A stretch of 64,000 bases of DNA from UBA11606 sp049437325 (GTDB taxonomy: Bacteria > Actinomycetota > Acidimicrobiia > Acidimicrobiales > Aldehydirespiratoraceae): assembly GCA_049437325.1 (NCBI GenBank), contig JBMTIM010000003.1, forward strand, positions 1-64,000, given 5' to 3'. Shown piece by piece: positions 24,403-32,645 of this stretch; position 1 is the first letter of the stretch, and every line of letters starts with the position of its first letter. Position numbers and translations under genes: made by a program. The notes beneath the pieces are model-generated. The model ran no database searches and was not told where the DNA came from. It saw only the letters and a list, made by a program, of their open reading frames with translations.

Positions 24403-25013
24403 TGGCTTCCGATGAAGACCTTGCCGACGAGTTGCGTGCGCTGGCACTCCGCTTGCACGAGGTTCGCGCAGACGCCGACCGACGGGCGGCGGCCTACGAG
24501 CACCTCCGTCATGCCCTCGACCTGCTGTCGGAGGGTGAGCGACGGCTCCGCTGGTACGAACAAGACAAAGATGCCGACGGTCGGCGCGCCCGGAATCGTG
24601 ACCTGTCTGCCTGGTCCGGTCAACTGAATGTGGTGGCACCCCCGATCCGACTCGAGCTGGGGGAGCGCAACGGACAGCCTGCGATGCTCGGCCATGTGCG
24701 GCTGACCCGCCTGCGGGAAGGACCCCCAGGCAGCGGTCACGGTGGTGTGCTCGCCGGCCTGTTCGACGAGGTGATGGGCGCAGCCCAGCGGCTTGGAGGC
24801 GGTGAAGGGGGAATGACCGGGCGCCTCACCGTGCACTACCGCAAACCGACACCGCTCGAGACCGACCTGTTGTTCCGAGCTTGGATCCATGACGAGCGGC
24901 CGACCCGGGTGATCATCCGGGCCGAGTCGGTGCTTGCTGCATCGGTGGCTGACGGCGGTGGCGGTGAGGTGACGGCGAACGCCGACGGCTTCTTCGTCAG
25001 GCCCCGGCGATGA
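24402..25013 (+). CDS. PaaI-type hot-dog thioesterase
   Basis: 203 residues. The N-terminal ~70 residues are a charged helical region. The C-terminal domain (about 80-203) is a hot-dog thioesterase with GSGHGGVLAGLFDEVMGAAQRL, the HGG and Asp being typical catalytic features, and TGRLTVHYRKPTPLE. It likely hydrolyses an acyl-CoA. It overlaps the nucleosidase stop by 1 nt and the following phosphatase start by 4 nt. Confidence 0.82.
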   Translation: MASDEDLADELRALALRLHEVRADADRRAAAYEHLRHALDLLSEGERRLRWYEQDKDADGRRARNRDLSAWSGQLNVVAPPIRLELGERNGQPAMLGHVRLTRLREGPPGSGHGGVLAGLFDEVMGAAQRLGGGEGGMTGRLTVHYRKPTPLETDLLFRAWIHDERPTRVIIRAESVLAASVADGGGGEVTANADGFFVRPRR

Positions 25014-25552
25014 CGTCCATCGATCGCCCCCGGATCACGATGGTGTGCACGGGCAATGCGGCCCGTTCGGTCATGGCTGCATCGTTGTTGCGCAACCGAC
25101 TCGGTCCCGACACCCCGTGGGAGGTCGCCAGCGCAGGAACACTGGTGATTCCCGATCAACCGATGAGTGTTCGGACGCGAGCAGCACTCGCTCGCCACGG
25201 GCTCGAGGATCCTCACCACCGTTCTCGACAACTCACGATGAGCGATGTCGACGCGAGTTCGCTTCTCCTGGTCATGGAGCCGTCACACATCCACTGGATG
25301 CGCCGTCGACTCCCGGAGGCACTCCCGATCACCGGGATGCTCCGCAAGGTGGTTCACGATCTGCCGAGCATGGCCGGTGCGACGCTGCGTGAACGGGTGG
25401 CATCGCTCGACCTCGGCAACCACGAGGTGGAACCCTGGGAAGAGCTCGTCGATCCCGGGTCGGGCCAGCAGGAAGCCTTCGACCTCTGCATCGACGACCT
25501 TGCGGTACTCATCGATCGGTTCGTTGCCACCTTGCGCAGGCTCGGCGGGTGA
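25010..25552 (+). CDS. Low-molecular-weight protein-tyrosine-phosphatase/arsenate-reductase fold
   Basis: 180 residues. The phosphate loop C13-TGNAA-R19-S near the N-terminus is the CX5R(S/T) signature. The second loop supplying the general acid is visible as LVDPGSGQ near residue 148. It probably dephosphorylates tyrosine phosphate or a small phosphoester. The usual DPF/Y triplet is DPG here, so substrate class is open. It overlaps both neighbours by 4 nt in a coupled operon. Confidence 0.85.
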   Translation: MTSIDRPRITMVCTGNAARSVMAASLLRNRLGPDTPWEVASAGTLVIPDQPMSVRTRAALARHGLEDPHHRSRQLTMSDVDASSLLLVMEPSHIHWMRRRLPEALPITGMLRKVVHDLPSMAGATLRERVASLDLGNHEVEPWEELVDPGSGQQEAFDLCIDDLAVLIDRFVATLRRLGG

Positions 25553-26220
25553 ACGGGCACCGTCGGGAAGGCTTCGTTCTCGCGGCAGCGACGGGAATCG
25601 TCGGGGTCACCTTTGGCGTGCTCGCCGACGCCGCCGGTCTCAGCCTTCCCCAGGTACTCGTGATGTCTGCGCTGGTCTTCACCGGGGCGTCACAGCTGGC
25701 TGCGGTTTCTGTCGTCGGGTCGGGCGGCTCCGAGGCCGCTGCGGTCGGCTCTGCGCTGTTGCTTGCCGCCCGAAACGCTCTCTACGGCCCCGTCGTGGCG
25801 CGACTGCTTCCCGATTCCTGGCTCCCGAAGGCGGCGTCGGCCCAGTTCGTGATCGACGAGACGACGGCGATGGCAGTGATCCAAGACGATGACGCCCACG
25901 CCGCTGACGCCTTCTGGTGGACCGCACTCTGGCTGTGGTCGTTCTGGAACGTCGGCTCGATCGTCGGCGTGTGGTTGGGCGCAGTGATCGGCGAACCCGA
26001 GGCGTGGGGCCTGGATGCGGCGTTCCCGGCTGCGTTCGTGGCGCTGTTGGTTCCTCACCTGCGCCACCAACCGGGTCGGGTAGCCGCCTTCGGTGGAGCT
26101 GCGCTGGCGGTCGCCACCATACCGATTGCACCGGCCGGCGTCCCGTTGCTCGTTGCCGCACTGGCTGTGGTCCCTGGATGGTTGGTGGGCCGTCGCAGCA
26201 GCGACGAGGTCTCGACGTGA
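25549..26220 (+). CDS. azlC: AzlC-family branched-chain amino-acid exporter subunit
   Basis: A 223-residue polytopic membrane protein. GFVLAAATGIVGVTFGVLAD, MSALVFTGASQLAAV and AARNALYGPVVARLLP are the AzlC/YgaZ hallmarks, followed by FVIDETTAMAV. It forms the large subunit of a two-component exporter for branched-chain amino acids or methionine. GTG 25549 shares bases with the phosphatase stop. The small subunit AzlD follows with a GTGA overlap. Confidence 0.9.
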   Translation: MNGHRREGFVLAAATGIVGVTFGVLADAAGLSLPQVLVMSALVFTGASQLAAVSVVGSGGSEAAAVGSALLLAARNALYGPVVARLLPDSWLPKAASAQFVIDETTAMAVIQDDDAHAADAFWWTALWLWSFWNVGSIVGVWLGAVIGEPEAWGLDAAFPAAFVALLVPHLRHQPGRVAAFGGAALAVATIPIAPAGVPLLVAALAVVPGWLVGRRSSDEVST

Positions 26221-26531
26221 GCTGGACGTCGATCGTCGTGCTCGTCGCAGGCGCGTTCGGATGCAAGCTGTTCGGTGTGTTCGGTCTCGGACGTCTCGCC
26301 GGAGGCGCGGCAGTTCGTTTCGATTCGCTCACGGCGTTGATCCCGGCGGCACTGTTTGCTGCGCTGATCACCACCCAGACCATCGCTGGAGATCAGACAC
26401 TCGTGCTCGACGCCCGCATCGTCGGCGTGGGAGCCGGCGCGCTCGCAGTGTGGCGTCGGACGCCGTTCGTCGTGGTGCTCCTGGTTGCCATGGCAGTCAC
26501 CGCAGCAGTGCGCTGGCAGACTTGGCTGTGA
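26217..26531 (+). CDS. azlD: AzlD-family exporter small subunit
   Basis: 104 residues, three or four membrane segments, starting at GTG 26217, which overlaps the azlC stop. Position, size and the FDSLTALIPAALFAAL segment fit AzlD/YgaH, the partner of AzlC. The stop shares one base with the murA start. Confidence 0.85.
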   Translation: MSWTSIVVLVAGAFGCKLFGVFGLGRLAGGAAVRFDSLTALIPAALFAALITTQTIAGDQTLVLDARIVGVGAGALAVWRRTPFVVVLLVAMAVTAAVRWQTWL

Positions 26532-27796
26532 TGCAGTCGTTCACCCACATCACGGTCGAGGGGGGAGGTCCCCTCGAGGGCACGGTCCCGGTCGGCGGTG
26601 CCAAGAACTCCGTCCTCAAGCTGATGGCGGCAACGCTGCTTGCCGAGGGTCGCTACGTGTTGTCGAACGTACCTCGCATCACCGATGTCGACTTGATGAG
26701 TGAGCTGCTGCGGGCGACCGGTTGTACGGTAGCCCGCGACGGTTTGCTGCTCACGATCGATGTCCCGTCCGAGATCGAGCCGGTCGCGCCCTACGAGATC
26801 GTCGAACAGTTCCGCGCCTCGATCGTGGTCATGGGACCGATGCTTGCCCGCTGCGGCGAGGCCCGTGTGGCGCTGCCGGGTGGTGACGACTTCGGCCCCC
26901 GCCCGATCGACATGCACGTTCGCGGTTTGCAGGAGCTCGGTGTCGAATTCGAGACTGCTCACGGCTACATCCACGCCCGGACCGGAAACCTCCAAGGCGC
27001 TCGTGTGCTCCTCGAGTTCCCGTCGGTCGGCGCCACCGAAAATCTCTTGATGGCGGCGGTGCGGGCCAAGGGCATCACCGTCATCGACAACGCAGCCCGC
27101 GAGCCGGAGATCGCCGACCTTTGCGAACTGCTGAACAAGATGGGGGCGCGCATCGTCGGCGCCGGGTCGTCGACGCTCACCATCGACGGTGTCGATTCCA
27201 CCGATGCGCTCCATGCGGCGACGCACACCGTCATTCCCGATCGCATCGAGGCTGCCACCTACCTGTGTGCGGTCGGCATCTCCGGTGGTGAGATCACGGT
27301 GGCGGGGGCTCGTCACGAGCACATGACCATGCTCTGTCAGAAGCTCGGCGAAATGGGAATGCGAATCTCCCACGACCGCGAAGGCATCTGGGCGCTGGCG
27401 AATCGTCGAATGATGTCGACCGACTGCCAGTCGTTGCCGTATCCAGGGATCGCCACCGACTTCAAGCCGTTTCTCGTCACGATGCTTGCGTCGAGTGATG
27501 GGGTGGGAATCGTGACCGAGAACCTCTTCTCGGGTCGGTTCCGTTACGTGGACGAACTTCGCCGGATGGGTGCCGACATTCGCACCGATTCGCACCACGC
27601 CATCATTCGCGGTGTCGACAAGCTGTCCGGAGCGCCCGTGCGCGCACACGACATCCGAGCCGGCGCAGCGTTGGTGATCGCAGGCCTTGCCGCCGAGGGC
27701 GAGACGGTCGTCAGTGACGCCGAGCACATTGCTCGGGGCTACGACGACATCGCCGGCAAGCTCAACGGCATCGGCGGGAAGGTTGCCTACCGCTAG
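26531..27796 (+). CDS. murA: UDP-GlcNAc 1-carboxyvinyltransferase MurA with Cys-to-Asp
   Basis: A 421-residue enzyme transferring enolpyruvate from PEP to UDP-GlcNAc, the first committed step of peptidoglycan synthesis. GGAKNSVLKLMAATLLAEG (residues 22-40) carries the substrate-binding Lys-Asn. The PEP loop reads LPGGDDFGPRPIDMHV with Asp at 119, where E. coli has Cys115. This Asp form occurs in mycobacteria and chlamydiae and is insensitive to fosfomycin. ATG 26531 overlaps the azlD stop by one base. The frame upstream is a shadow of azlC/azlD. Confidence 0.95.
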   Translation: MQSFTHITVEGGGPLEGTVPVGGAKNSVLKLMAATLLAEGRYVLSNVPRITDVDLMSELLRATGCTVARDGLLLTIDVPSEIEPVAPYEIVEQFRASIVVMGPMLARCGEARVALPGGDDFGPRPIDMHVRGLQELGVEFETAHGYIHARTGNLQGARVLLEFPSVGATENLLMAAVRAKGITVIDNAAREPEIADLCELLNKMGARIVGAGSSTLTIDGVDSTDALHAATHTVIPDRIEAATYLCAVGISGGEITVAGARHEHMTMLCQKLGEMGMRISHDREGIWALANRRMMSTDCQSLPYPGIATDFKPFLVTMLASSDGVGIVTENLFSGRFRYVDELRRMGADIRTDSHHAIIRGVDKLSGAPVRAHDIRAGAALVIAGLAAEGETVVSDAEHIARGYDDIAGKLNGIGGKVAYR

Positions 27797-27948
27797 GCGG
27801 TCGGATCCTCCTCAGTGCTGCGATCGGCCAGCGCAAGGGCCCGTCGACGCGCCACGGCGAGCAGGCCACCGAAGACCACCAGCGGTCCGGCGACGAGGAG
27901 GATCTCGTCCCACCCGCCCTGGTGGGCCAGCAGCGTTGCGACAAACAC
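27793..27948 (-). CDS. 51-residue membrane protein antisense to the murA end
   Basis: GTG 27948 to TAG 27793, 51 residues. Residues 1-8 are followed by a strong membrane segment (about 16-33, ILLVAGPLVVFGGLLAV) and a basic then acidic tail ending DPTA. A TACCCT -10 box (27956-27961 on the minus strand) ends exactly 7 nt before the GTG, the leaderless spacing used throughout the window. The stop overlaps the murA stop, so the genes converge tail to tail. No family is known. Composition and promoter argue for a real gene. Confidence 0.68.
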   Translation of the reverse strand: MFVATLLAHQGGWDEILLVAGPLVVFGGLLAVARRRALALADRSTEEDPTA

Positions 27949-27994
27949 AGGGCCAAGGGTAGAGCCCCGGTTGGGTCGCTCTGCGCCCCGGTAC

Positions 27995-28000
27995 TACCGT
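27995..28000 (+). promoter_or_regulatory. -10 box TACCGT (leaderless, acyl-CoA dehydrogenase)
   Basis: TACCGT ends 7 nt before ATG 28008. Confidence 0.5.
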
Positions 28001-28007
28001 CAGTGAC

Positions 28008-29228
28008 ATGGACCCGACCTACACCGAGGAGGCGGAGGCGTTCCGCGTCCGCATCAAGGACTTTCTCGACTCGAACCTTCCCGACGGATGGGCCGGCTAC
28101 GGCGCCATGTCGGTAGACGACGCGTATGCATGGACTGCCGACTGGCGCCAGAAACTTGCGGCCAACGGTCTCCTTGCGCCGTCGTGGCCGACCGAGTACG
28201 GCGGTGGCGGGATGTCGGAACTCGAGCAGGTGATTCTTGCCGAAGAGTTCGAACGGGCTGGTGCGCCGACCGGTGCCGCCAACGACGCCTTCTCGATCCA
28301 GATGGTTGGGAACACCATCCTGCACTGGGGTACCGAGGAACAGAAGCGGCATTTCTTGCCGCGGATCATCAGTGGTGAGGATGTCTGGTGCCAGGGCTAT
28401 TCCGAGCCTGACGCAGGCTCTGATCTCGGCGGGCTTGGCTGCAAGGCCGTGCTCGACGGCGATGAGTGGGTCATCAACGGTCAAAAGATCTGGACTTCCG
28501 CCGGCCAGTACGCGAACTGGATTTTCGTGCTCTGCCGCACCGATCCCGATGCGCCGAAGCATCGCGGGATTTCCTTCCTGCTCTGCCCGATGGAGCAGGA
28601 CGGCGTCGAGGTACGACCGATCCAGATGTTGTCGGGCGACCACGACTTCAACGAGACGTTCTTCTCCGATGCCCGTACCCATCGGGACAATGTGGTGGGG
28701 GAGATCAACGGCGGTTGGGCGGTTGCCATGACACTCCTCGGCTACGAACGCGGTGAGTCGGCGGCCACACAGCCACTCATGTTCAAAGCCGAGTGGGAAA
28801 AGCTCGCCGAGAAGGCGAGACAGACAGGTGCGAACATCCACCCTGTGCTGCGTGACCGGCTCGCTTCGACCTACATCGAGGTCGAGATCATGCGGTACCT
28901 CGGCATGGGTACGCTCACCCGCTTCCTGGGCGGAGCCCAGCCGGGTCCGGCCGAGTCGACCTTCAAGCTGTACTGGAGCGAGTACCACAAGCGGCTCACC
29001 GAACTCGCTCTCGATGTGGTCGGTCCGGAGTCGATGCTCTCGGGTTCGACGGCGAAGAAGTCGTTCCACTCCGACGCTCCGGGTTCCCCGAACGATGCCG
29101 GTTCATGGGTTGGTGCGTTCTACAACGCCCGCGCCGGCACGATCTACGCCGGGACGAGTCAGGTCCAGCGCAACATCCTCGGTGAGATGGTGCTCGGGCT
29201 TCCGAAGGAACCGAAGCCCCAGGGCTGA
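28008..29228 (+). CDS. Acyl-CoA dehydrogenase family protein
   Basis: A 406-residue FadE. PSWPTEYGGGGMSELEQ, WCQGYSEPDAGSDLGGL and VINGQKIWTSAGQYANW mark the N-terminal and beta domains. The C-terminal motif is TIYAGTSQVQRNILGEMVLGL, again with Ala in place of the YEGT glutamate. The length and the extended insertion around residues 330-365 fit mycobacterial FadEs of steroid or branched substrates. It is monocistronic from a leaderless promoter. Confidence 0.9.
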   Translation: MDPTYTEEAEAFRVRIKDFLDSNLPDGWAGYGAMSVDDAYAWTADWRQKLAANGLLAPSWPTEYGGGGMSELEQVILAEEFERAGAPTGAANDAFSIQMVGNTILHWGTEEQKRHFLPRIISGEDVWCQGYSEPDAGSDLGGLGCKAVLDGDEWVINGQKIWTSAGQYANWIFVLCRTDPDAPKHRGISFLLCPMEQDGVEVRPIQMLSGDHDFNETFFSDARTHRDNVVGEINGGWAVAMTLLGYERGESAATQPLMFKAEWEKLAEKARQTGANIHPVLRDRLASTYIEVEIMRYLGMGTLTRFLGGAQPGPAESTFKLYWSEYHKRLTELALDVVGPESMLSGSTAKKSFHSDAPGSPNDAGSWVGAFYNARAGTIYAGTSQVQRNILGEMVLGLPKEPKPQG

Positions 29229-29282
29229 GGCCCGTTGCGCGTCAGGGGTGTCTGCAGATCGTGACCCATCGGTCGGGCGGCC

Positions 29283-29288
29283 TACGCT
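29283..29288 (+). promoter_or_regulatory. -10 box TACGCT (leaderless, cupin gene)
   Basis: TACGCT ends 7 nt before ATG 29296. Confidence 0.5.
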
Positions 29289-29295
29289 CCACGAC

Positions 29296-29796
29296 ATGAG
29301 CAACGCGCCCGTTCCCATGGTCCCGATGCACGGGATCACCGAAGCGAGGCACCTCGGAGCGGACGAGGTGCCCTGGGTCTACGCAGGAGACCTGGGCATC
29401 AAGTTGCTCCACGTCGACCTGAACCAGGGCCTGTGGGTGCTCGTCAACCGGTTCCCGCCGGGGTATCAGGTGCAAACCCACTATCACACGGGGGCGGTCT
29501 TTGCGTACACGATTGCCGGTGCCTGGGGATACGTCGAGTACCCGCACTACGAGAACCGTGCGGGTTCCTATCTCTTCGAACCGGCACACTCGGTCCACAC
29601 CCTCACGGTTCCCGCCACCAACGACGAGATCACCGAGGTGTGGTTCGCCATCTACGGCGCCAATGTGAACATCGACGGTGACGGGCAGGTCATTGCTGTC
29701 ACCGACGCCCAGTCCGTGCTGGGCACCTACCGTGCCCTGTGCGAGGCAGCCGGCGAGGACCACTCCAAGGTCATCGTGGTGGGCGAGCCGACCTGA
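29296..29796 (+). CDS. Cupin dioxygenase-like protein (2,4'-dihydroxyacetophenone dioxygenase family)
   Basis: A 166-residue single cupin. The metal motif is visible as THYHTGAVFAYTIAG, with His-x-His and downstream residues, then YLFEPAHSVHTL supplying the last His. The layout WVYAGDLGIKLLHVDLNQGLWVLVNRFPPG is that of the DAD family, nonheme iron enzymes that cleave alpha-hydroxyketones. The true substrate is unknown. The peroxiredoxin gene follows at 32 bp. Confidence 0.78.
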   Translation: MSNAPVPMVPMHGITEARHLGADEVPWVYAGDLGIKLLHVDLNQGLWVLVNRFPPGYQVQTHYHTGAVFAYTIAGAWGYVEYPHYENRAGSYLFEPAHSVHTLTVPATNDEITEVWFAIYGANVNIDGDGQVIAVTDAQSVLGTYRALCEAAGEDHSKVIVVGEPT

Positions 29797-29828
29797 CTGG
29801 CCGAGTCCAGCGACTGCGAGGAAACGAC

Positions 29829-30491
29829 ATGGCACTTCGTATCGATGACATCGCCCCCGACTTCGAGGCGCAGACAACGCACGGCTCGCTGTCTTTTCAC
29901 GACTGGATCGGTGACGGTTGGGCATTGCTGTTCAGCCACCCCAAGGATTTCACCCCGGTCTGCACGACCGAACTCGGCACCGTCGCCGGCATGCAGTCCG
30001 AGTTCACGGCGCGTGGCTGCAAGATCATCGGAATCAGTGTCGACGGCGTTGCCGATCATGAGGGGTGGGTGGCCGATATCGAGGCAGCGACGGGCAACAT
30101 CGTCAACTATCCGTTGATCGGCGACCCGACGCTCGAGATCGTGAAGGCCTACGACATGCTTCCCGCCAGTGCCGGCGCTCAGGCGGCTGGGCGAACGGCG
30201 GGCGACAATGCCACTGCCCGAACCGTGTTCATCATCGGTCCCGACAAGCGGGTGAAGGCACAGCTCACGTACCCGATGACCACGGGGCGAAACTTCCACG
30301 AGATCCTGCGGCTCCTCGATTCCCTGCAACTGACGGCGGCCGAGCAGGTGGCAACACCGGCGAACTGGCATCGGGGTGATGACGTGATCGTCGTTCCGTC
30401 GGTCTCCGACGACGACGCCCGCGCCCGGCACGGTGAGTTCACCGCACCACTTCCGTATCTGCGGTTCGTCCGGCACCCCGAGCAAGACTGA
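29829..30491 (+). CDS. 1-Cys peroxiredoxin (Prx6 type)
   Basis: A 220-residue thiol peroxidase. The peroxidatic C45 sits in HPKDFTPVCTTELG. The C-terminal extension with FIIGPDKRVKAQLTYPMTTGR is the Prx6 form, and no second (resolving) Cys is found in the expected position. It reduces peroxides in the cytosol. A GAGGA ribosome site (29818-29822) precedes ATG 29829. It probably shares a transcript with the upstream cupin gene. Confidence 0.92.
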   Translation: MALRIDDIAPDFEAQTTHGSLSFHDWIGDGWALLFSHPKDFTPVCTTELGTVAGMQSEFTARGCKIIGISVDGVADHEGWVADIEAATGNIVNYPLIGDPTLEIVKAYDMLPASAGAQAAGRTAGDNATARTVFIIGPDKRVKAQLTYPMTTGRNFHEILRLLDSLQLTAAEQVATPANWHRGDDVIVVPSVSDDDARARHGEFTAPLPYLRFVRHPEQD

Positions 30492-30527
30492 TCCGACGTC
30501 ATCGTGCGACGGCGTTGTCGCTGCCCT

Positions 30528-30543
30528 TGACACCGCAGTGTCA
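30528..30543. promoter_or_regulatory. Palindrome over the -35 region of the topoisomerase gene
   Basis: TGACAC-CGCA-GTGTCA is a perfect inverted repeat with 6-bp arms. It lies 11 nt upstream of the TACCTT -10 box (30555-30560), where the -35 element should be. It is a candidate operator for the parE-like gene. Confidence 0.4.
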
Positions 30544-30554
30544 CAACAGCGGGC

Positions 30555-30560
30555 TACCTT
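30555..30560 (+). promoter_or_regulatory. -10 box TACCTT (leaderless, parE-like)
   Basis: TACCTT ends 6 nt before GTG 30567. Confidence 0.5.
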
Positions 30561-30566
30561 CGCCCT

Positions 30567-32642
30567 GTGCCTGCGAAGACGCCCGCCTCCTCCGGCTATG
30601 ACGCCGACGCCATCCAGACGCTCGAAGGGTTGGAGGCCGTCCGGAAGCGCCCCGGGATGTACATCGGCGGCACCGGGTCCGAAGGCCTCATGCACCTCAT
30701 CTGGGAACTCATCGACAATGCGGTCGACGAGGCATCGGCCGGATTCGCCAGCAAAGTCGACATCACGTTGCACCGCGACAGGTCGATCGAGGTGGCGGAC
30801 AACGGCCGCGGTATTCCGATCGATCTGCATGCCAAACGTAAGGTGTCGGCGCTCGAGGTCGTGTTCACCGAGCTGCACGCCGGGGGGAAGTTCGGAGGTG
30901 GTGCGTACTCCTCCTCGGGGGGTCTCCACGGGGTCGGGGCGTCGGTCGTCAACGCCCTGGCTGCGAAGCTGATCGCCGAGGTCGATCGTGACGGCGCAAC
31001 TCATGTGCTCGGCTTCCAGGAGCGCGTCGCCGGCCAGTTCACTGGCGCCACCTTCAAGGCCGGTCACACGCTCGAGAAGATCAAACGCATCTCCAAGAAC
31101 AAAACGGGCACCCGCGTGCGTTTCTGGCCCGATTTCGACATTTTCGACCCGGAAGCCACCATCGATGTCGACGAGATCTGCACCCGTGCCACGCAGGCGT
31201 GTTTCCTCGTGCCGGGAATGAAGGTCACGGTCGTCGACAAGCGGACCGCAGGGTCGGTCGGCGACGGCAACCGCTTGTCTGAGCCGTTCGAGTTCGTCAG
31301 CCGAGGTGGGCTTGCCGATCTCGTCGAACACCTTTCCTCCGGCGCACCGGTCAACCAGATCATCTCCTGCTCAGGGATCGACACCTTCATCGAGAAGGTG
31401 CCGGTCGACGGCAAGATGACCGATGTCGAACGCGAGTGCCGAGTCGACGTTGCCTTGCGATGGACCGGTGGCTACGACACCAAGGTCGCATCGTTCGTCA
31501 ACACGATCCCCACGAGTCAGGGTGGCACTCACCAGGCCGGGTTCGACAAGGCGCTCACCCGAGTCGTCAACAACGTCGTTCTGAAAGACAATCGCAAGCT
31601 CGCCAAACTCAAGAAGGAAGACAAGCACAAAGCGATCAAGGACGATGTCCAAGAGGGCCTCGTCGCTGCGATCAAGGTGACGTTTCCCGAGCCCCAGTTC
31701 CGGGGGCAGACCAAGCAAGAGCTCGGTACTCCCGCCATCGAGGGCATCGTCAGTCGAGTCGTCTACGAACAGCTCAAGGAGTGGATGGAGCCTGGCGGCG
31801 GTCCACGCAGTCATGTCAAGGCGATTGCCGACAAGCTCGCCACCGCGATCCAGAACCGGGTCGCCTCCAAGCAGGTACTGGAGAACAAGCGCAAAGCGGC
31901 GAGACTCGGCTCCACCGGCATGCCGGAGAAACTCGCCGACTGCCGTAAGCACGGACCGGACAGCGAAATCATTCTCGTGGAGGGTGACTCTGCTGCTGGC
32001 CCGGCGAAACGGGGCCGCGACTCCGAGACGATGGCCATCCTCCCGCTGCGTGGCAAGGTCGTGAACGCTGCAAAAGCGAGTCAAAAGCAGGTGCTCGACA
32101 ATGCCGAGGCCCAGGCACTGTTCACCTCGGTAGGAGCGGGTGCTGGGCGCGACTTCAATCTCGACGATGCTCGATACGGTCGGATCGTCATTCTGTGTGA
32201 TGCCGATGTCGATGGCAGCCACATTCGGTGTCTGTTACTCACCCTGATCCATGAGTACATGCGGCCGATGCTCGAAGCGGGGAACGTCTACGCCGCGCAG
32301 CCGCCGCTGTACACCACCAAGGTCGGCGACCAGATCTACCGGGTGTACAGCGACGCCGAGCGCGATGCAGTCACCGATGAACTCTGCAAGGGCAACCGCA
32401 AACGCGAGAACATCAAGTGGCAGCGGTTCAAGGGGCTTGGCGAGATGAACGTCGACGAGTTGCGGCACTGCGCACTCGATCCCGAGACCCGGACCCTGAA
32501 GCGGCTCACCATGGACGATGCCAAGCAGGCCAAGGAGGCATCGAAGATGTTCGATGTCCTGATGGGCAACGACGTCGGTGTTCGACGCGACTTCCTCGTG
32601 AAGAACAGCGCCCTCGTCGATACGGCAACACTCGACGTGTGA
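30567..32642 (+). CDS. Type IIA topoisomerase subunit B (ParE/GyrB family)
   Basis: A 691-residue ATPase subunit. The GHKL domain has VRKRPGMYIGGT, ELIDNAVDEA, DNGRGIPID and SSGGLHGVGASVVNAL. The TOPRIM domain has E472-GDSAAGPAKRGRD and D545-A-D547-V-D549. The tail QRFKGLGEMN is also present. The usual GDSAGGSAKQGRD reads GDSAAGPAKRGRD here. It is a second GyrB-like lineage protein of actinobacteria, often annotated topoisomerase IV B. No subunit A gene adjoins it: the next gene is a convergent membrane protein. Start GTG 30567 has a leaderless -10 box. Confidence 0.9.
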   Translation: MPAKTPASSGYDADAIQTLEGLEAVRKRPGMYIGGTGSEGLMHLIWELIDNAVDEASAGFASKVDITLHRDRSIEVADNGRGIPIDLHAKRKVSALEVVFTELHAGGKFGGGAYSSSGGLHGVGASVVNALAAKLIAEVDRDGATHVLGFQERVAGQFTGATFKAGHTLEKIKRISKNKTGTRVRFWPDFDIFDPEATIDVDEICTRATQACFLVPGMKVTVVDKRTAGSVGDGNRLSEPFEFVSRGGLADLVEHLSSGAPVNQIISCSGIDTFIEKVPVDGKMTDVERECRVDVALRWTGGYDTKVASFVNTIPTSQGGTHQAGFDKALTRVVNNVVLKDNRKLAKLKKEDKHKAIKDDVQEGLVAAIKVTFPEPQFRGQTKQELGTPAIEGIVSRVVYEQLKEWMEPGGGPRSHVKAIADKLATAIQNRVASKQVLENKRKAARLGSTGMPEKLADCRKHGPDSEIILVEGDSAAGPAKRGRDSETMAILPLRGKVVNAAKASQKQVLDNAEAQALFTSVGAGAGRDFNLDDARYGRIVILCDADVDGSHIRCLLLTLIHEYMRPMLEAGNVYAAQPPLYTTKVGDQIYRVYSDAERDAVTDELCKGNRKRENIKWQRFKGLGEMNVDELRHCALDPETRTLKRLTMDDAKQAKEASKMFDVLMGNDVGVRRDFLVKNSALVDTATLDV

Positions 32643-32645
32643 CGG

